From JANNSX01 sp963741525 (lineage in GTDB: Bacteria; Pseudomonadota; Alphaproteobacteria; Rhizobiales; Hyphomicrobiaceae): a DNA stretch of 64,000 nt. The notes under the pieces were generated by a model. That model was not told the DNA's origin, searched no databases, and saw only the letters and a program-made list of their open reading frames with translations. Position 1 is the stretch's first letter; the number at the start of each line of letters is the position of its first letter. Shown here in pieces: positions 60,465 through 64,000 of this stretch. The DNA lies in assembly GCA_963741525.1 (NCBI GenBank), contig CAVUIW010000003.1:1-64000 (forward strand). Reading direction: 5' to 3'. Position numbers and translations under genes: made by a program.

Positions 60465-63276
60465 TGAGCCGCGCTCCTTCCGGATCGAGGAAACAGGGCA
60501 CGACGATCTCAGCCCGGTGGCGGCTGCCGCCGGTGCGCTTGTAACCACAGTGCTCGAGATCGAGCACCTCGCCCATTCGCGCGCGGCCATTCTCGACGAG
60601 GCCGAGTGCGATCGGCTGCCCGAGCGCCGGGCTCATGGCGCTCGAGGTCACGAAGCCGATGCTGCGGCGCGCCTTCCCGCCGACGGTGACGGCGTGGGCC
60701 CCTGGAGGCAGCACGCGCGCATCCAGCGCCCGCAGTCCGACGAGCTGGCGGCGATCCTCACGCATCGCATCCTCGGTGAAAAGCGAGCGATCGCCGCAAT
60801 AGGCGTCCTGCCGCTTCTCGCGTGGCCCTGCGAACCCGATATCGTGCGGCATCGTCTCGCCGTCCGTGTCGGCGCCGACGATGATGAAGCCCTTCTCCAA
60901 GCGGAGCACGGACAATGCCTCCACGCCCATCGGCTCGGCACCGCGCCGGCGCGCTTCTTGCCAGAGAACCCCGCCGAGCGAGGCCGGCACCGAGATCTCA
61001 TAACTCCGCTCGCCGATGAAGCTGACACGGGCGATACGGGCCAAGCGATCGTTCAAGGGGCCCTCGGCATAGCCCATGTGCGGGAGTGCCCTATCGTCGA
61101 GATCGACGCCCATTCCGAGCGCATCGACGATGCTTTTCGAACCCGGACCGCCGACGACGATCGTCGCCCAGTTGGCCGTCGTGTCGTGCACGAACACGCG
61201 GCGGCGGTCGAAGATGTCTTGCCGCCAGGCCTCCAGATGCGCCGTCACCGCCGGCACGTGGCTCGACGAGCAGGAGACGACGAAGTGATCCTCGGCGAGG
61301 CGCAGCACGACGCCGTCGTCGAACACAGCGCCGCCTTCGGTCAGCATCAGCCCATACCGCAGACGCCCCGGCGCCAGCGTCGACATGCGCGTGTAGAAGA
61401 TGAAGTCCATGAGTTTCGGCGCATCGGGCCCGACGACGTCGATCTTGCCCAAGGGAGATCCGTCGAAGACGATGGCGCGGTTGCGCGCGGCAAGACACTC
61501 GCGCGCAACGGCGCCGTCCCGCTCGCCATACCAGGCCGGGCGCAGGATGCCGCCATACTCGCGGAAGAACGCGCCCTCGTCGCGATGCTCATTCTCGGTC
61601 GGCAGCCGCCGCACCGGATGCGAAAACTCGCCGCGATGCGTCGCCGCGATGGCCGCGAAACTCACCGGCGAATAGGGCGGACGGAAAGTCGTGACACCGG
61701 TCTGGCCCATTTCGCGGCCATCGAGTGCAGCCAGCACCGCCAGCCCGTTGACGTTCGATGTCTTGCCCTGATCCGTCGCCATGCCGAGCGTCGTGTAGCG
61801 CTTCAGATGCTCGACGGCAGAGAAGCTCTCGCTGCGGGCGAGTGCGATATCCTTGGTGGTGACGTCGTTCTGAAGATCGACCCAGACACGCCCCTCGAGG
61901 CGTTCGAGGTCGACAGAGGGCTCGCCGGACCAGACCCGCTCCGGCTCCGTCGTGCGCGGCGCGGCGCCCGCTTCTCCACCGCCCGCCCGCCAGCCTTCGA
62001 CGAGCGCCGCTTCGAGGCCGAAACTGCCATTTGCCGCACCCACCACGGTGAGTCCCTCGATCCGGTCGCGCGGAACGAAAGCGCCTTTCTCCTTGCTCCA
62101 AGCAACCCGGCCCTTGGCATGGGCATAAAGATGTAAGGCCGGCGACAAGCCGCCGGAGACCGCGACGAGGTCGGCATCGAAATGCGTTCCATCTGCCAGA
62201 CGCACGGCTTCGACCCGATCGCGACCAACGGCTTCAATCACATGATCGTTCTTTCGCGCGTCGACAACGAGCACCTCGGCGCCGGCGGCGCGGAGTGCCG
62301 TTGTGAGTTCGTGGGTACCGTCATTGTTGGTGGCGATGACGACGCGCGTGCCCGCACGAACGGCATGGCAGTTCAGATAAGCGAGCGCGGCACCGGCAAG
62401 CATGACGCCGGGCCGATCGTTGTTGGCGAACAGCACCGGCCGCTCGATCGCACCGGCCGCGAGCACGATCTCGCGAGCCCGGATGCGCCAGAGCTTCTCG
62501 CCGCGCTCCATCCGCTCGACCAACGCCACGGCGTTGTGATCGTACAAACCGAAGGCCATGGTGCACGTGAGTACCTGCGCCCCTTCACGTCGTAAGCCAG
62601 CCTCGGCATCCGCCGCCCAGTCCCGGCCCGTCCGCCCAGCGATCTCAGACTCGCGTATCAGCAACGAGCCCCCGAGCCGCACCTCCATATCGGCGATGAG
62701 GACACTCTTGCCCCGAGCGGTTGCGGCAAGCGCCGCCGCTATCCCGGCCGGTCCGCCACCGACAACGCAGATGTCCACCGTGCGGTGATGCTCGGCAACC
62801 AGACCGCGCCGCGCCCCGGGATCGAGCCTGCCGAGCCCGGCCATGGCCCGGATGCGGTTCTCGTAGACGTGCCAGTTCGGCCAGAGGAAGCTCTTGTAGT
62901 AGAATGCCGCCGGAATGAAGCGCGCGAAGCGGTCGATGAAGGCGAGCCGATCGTTTTGCGCCGTCCCTCGTGCGTGGACGGATCGCAGCGCCATGCCGTC
63001 GCGGAGCGGCTCGACGGTCGCCCGGCAATTGGGGTCGTGACGCTCGCCGTCGCTGAGATCGAGGATCGCGTTCGGCTCCTCGATGCCGGCAGAAAAGATG
63101 CCGCGCGGACGGTGATACTTGAAGCTCCGCCCGACGATCGACACGCCATTGGCGAGCAGCGCCGAGGCGACGGTATCGCCCGCGAAGCCGGACATGGCCC
63201 GGCCATCGAAGGTGAAGCGCAGCGGCTTCGACCGGTCGATATCGCCGCCCGTGGGAAGACGCACCGGCCCGCTCAC
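60457..63276 (-). CDS. soxA: Sarcosine oxidase alpha subunit
   Basis: The 939-residue subunit binds NAD and tetrahydrofolate in heterotetrameric sarcosine oxidase, which converts sarcosine to glycine and methylene-THF. The N-terminal ferredoxin-like part (LRFTFDGRAMSGFAGDTVAS and ANGVSIVGRSFKYHRPRGIF) is typical. ICVVGGGPAGIAAALAATAR is the NAD-binding loop of the reductase domain, with EIVLAAGAIERPVLFANNDR downstream. The C-terminal GcvT domain includes FFREYGGILRPAWYGERDG and EKGFIIVGADTDGETMPHD. The start is a GTG overlapping the soxD stop (GTGA). Confidence 0.9.
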   Translation of the reverse strand: MSGPVRLPTGGDIDRSKPLRFTFDGRAMSGFAGDTVASALLANGVSIVGRSFKYHRPRGIFSAGIEEPNAILDLSDGERHDPNCRATVEPLRDGMALRSVHARGTAQNDRLAFIDRFARFIPAAFYYKSFLWPNWHVYENRIRAMAGLGRLDPGARRGLVAEHHRTVDICVVGGGPAGIAAALAATARGKSVLIADMEVRLGGSLLIRESEIAGRTGRDWAADAEAGLRREGAQVLTCTMAFGLYDHNAVALVERMERGEKLWRIRAREIVLAAGAIERPVLFANNDRPGVMLAGAALAYLNCHAVRAGTRVVIATNNDGTHELTTALRAAGAEVLVVDARKNDHVIEAVGRDRVEAVRLADGTHFDADLVAVSGGLSPALHLYAHAKGRVAWSKEKGAFVPRDRIEGLTVVGAANGSFGLEAALVEGWRAGGGEAGAAPRTTEPERVWSGEPSVDLERLEGRVWVDLQNDVTTKDIALARSESFSAVEHLKRYTTLGMATDQGKTSNVNGLAVLAALDGREMGQTGVTTFRPPYSPVSFAAIAATHRGEFSHPVRRLPTENEHRDEGAFFREYGGILRPAWYGERDGAVARECLAARNRAIVFDGSPLGKIDVVGPDAPKLMDFIFYTRMSTLAPGRLRYGLMLTEGGAVFDDGVVLRLAEDHFVVSCSSSHVPAVTAHLEAWRQDIFDRRRVFVHDTTANWATIVVGGPGSKSIVDALGMGVDLDDRALPHMGYAEGPLNDRLARIARVSFIGERSYEISVPASLGGVLWQEARRRGAEPMGVEALSVLRLEKGFIIVGADTDGETMPHDIGFAGPREKRQDAYCGDRSLFTEDAMREDRRQLVGLRALDARVLPPGAHAVTVGGKARRSIGFVTSSAMSPALGQPIALGLVENGRARMGEVLDLEHCGYKRTGGSRHRAEIVVPCFLDPEGARLNA

Positions 63277-63527
63277 GATCCAAGCGCCTCCGAGCCGATC
63301 ACGGCATGCGATGCCGTATCACGCTCGATGAAAATCCACTGGCCACAGCCTCCTGTGTGCAGCCAGAGTTCTTTCGCGAGCCCTTTCACGTTCAGGCGCA
63401 TGAAGCGGTAGCGCGCCCAATCCTCCGGCGACGCGTCGCGCGAAGGCCGTGTCTTGCCAGCGTCCGCCGCGTAGAAGAACTCGACCTCGTCGCGCGGGCC
63501 GCAATGGGGACAGGGGAGGCGTTGCAT
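63273..63527 (-). CDS. soxD: Sarcosine oxidase delta subunit
   Basis: The 84-residue subunit carries a zinc site: LPCPHCGPRDEVEFFYAAD at the start and LWLHTGGCGQWIFIERDT near the end provide Cys and His ligands. DASPEDWARYRFMRLNVKGL is a family-typical segment. The ATG at 63527 has GAGGG upstream; the longer frame from 63644 overlaps soxB. It lies 7 bp after soxB and overlaps soxA by 4 bp. Confidence 0.9.
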   Translation of the reverse strand: MQRLPCPHCGPRDEVEFFYAADAGKTRPSRDASPEDWARYRFMRLNVKGLAKELWLHTGGCGQWIFIERDTASHAVIGSEALGS

Positions 63528-63534
63528 GGGGCCC

Positions 63535-64000
63535 TCAATGCGCGATGCCGGCGCCGGCGGCCTCGTCGACGAGACGGGCGCGCACGAAGCGGTGGTAGTC
63601 GAAGGGTTTCGACAGCTCGTGATGTTCACCTGTCGCGAGCGCATGCGCCAGCATCAAACCACCGGCCGGAATGGCCTTGAAGCCGCCGGTGCCCCAGCCA
63701 CAGTTGATGTAAAGACCATCGACCGGCGTCGGCCCGAGGATCGGCGAAGAATCCGGCGACACGTCGACAATGCCGCCCCACTGCCGCATCACCTTCAGAC
63801 TTTCAAAGCAGGGAAACAGCTCGAGCAATCCCGCAATGATGTTCTGCGTCATCGGGAAATTGCCACGCTGCGTGTAGGAGGGTGCGCGATCGAGACCTCC
63901 ACCCATGACGAGCTCGCCCTTGTCGGACTGGCTCAAATACACACCGATTCCGAGCGAGGCGACGACCGTGTCGAGACACGGCTTCAGAGGCTCGCTCACC
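63535..64000 (-). CDS. soxB: Sarcosine oxidase beta subunit, C-terminal part
   Basis: The gene runs off the window end; the GTG at 63999 is not a true start. The visible 154 residues include SEPLKPCLDTVVASLGIGVY, LSQSDKGELVMGGGLD, LKVMRQWGGIVDVSPDSSPI and GLYINCGWGTGGFKAIPAGG, the C-terminal FAD-binding end of SoxB, which binds FAD and covalent FMN. It is the first visible gene of the sox operon (soxB-soxD-soxA-soxG). Confidence 0.88.
   Translation of the reverse strand, partial: VSEPLKPCLDTVVASLGIGVYLSQSDKGELVMGGGLDRAPSYTQRGNFPMTQNIIAGLLELFPCFESLKVMRQWGGIVDVSPDSSPILGPTPVDGLYINCGWGTGGFKAIPAGGLMLAHALATGEHHELSKPFDYHRFVRARLVDEAAGAGIAH

Noticed and set aside
60517..62136. 539-codon plus-strand frame opposite soxA
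   Set aside because: Antisense shadow of soxA; no motif of its own.

Overview
The window is high-GC DNA with long, tightly packed operons. Its content (ABC importers for amines, sugars and amino acids, tetrameric sarcosine oxidase, inositol/rhizopine-type genes, Rieske demethylases, a VirD4/TraG coupling protein) suggests an alphaproteobacterium, most likely of the Hyphomicrobiales (Rhizobiales). This placement is inferred from gene content; there is no rRNA or other marker gene here.

Layout. (1) 1-983: the C-terminal part of a conjugative coupling protein, cut by the window edge. (2) 1304-10015: an oxidative N-compound catabolic block with three Rieske non-heme-iron oxygenases, an ornithine-cyclodeaminase-like protein, a maleate-isomerase-like protein, a ProC-like reductase, a 3-hydroxyacyl-CoA-dehydrogenase-like protein and a DadA-type FAD oxidase. 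(3) 10083-17100: an insertion-sequence graveyard (IS5, IS3, IS4, IS110 and IS1182 types) around a phosphonate-type uptake operon (phnD, phnC and a phnE cut short). (4) 17492-26116: hyuB, a complete branched-chain-amino-acid-type ABC transporter and hyuA in one operon. (5) 26334-35910: a recombinase remnant, a ribose/inositol-type ABC transporter, a lacI remnant, a MocE-like ferredoxin and inositol genes (isomerase, iolG, iolE, iolD). (6) 36359-43690: a creatinase-like M24 protein, a GMC oxidoreductase and a polyamine-type ABC transporter. (7) 43984-47402: tRNA-Gln, an orphan DUF4347 protein, an SDR and an acyl-CoA dehydrogenase. (8) 47406-57464: a polyol/carbohydrate operon (SDR, ABC transporter, BtpA-like protein, GST, FGGY kinase) divergent from a DeoR regulator. 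(9) 57499-64000: a sarcosine oxidase operon (soxBDAG) followed by a dimethylglycine/sarcosine-dehydrogenase-like gene.

Together the genes describe a scavenger of methylated amines, betaines, inositol derivatives and polyols: importers bring substrates in, Rieske and flavin enzymes demethylate or oxidise them, and one-carbon units go to folate through the GcvT domains of the sarcosine enzymes.

The most unusual signals are: a 361-bp multi-hairpin element with terminal inverted repeats and 16-bp flanking direct repeats (50458-50818); six otherwise normal genes each broken by one extra base, four of them at what would be a GANTC site; two matching palindromic operators between a DeoR gene and its target operon; strong hairpins that bracket transporter binding-protein genes; and heptamer repeat arrays that touch stop codons.
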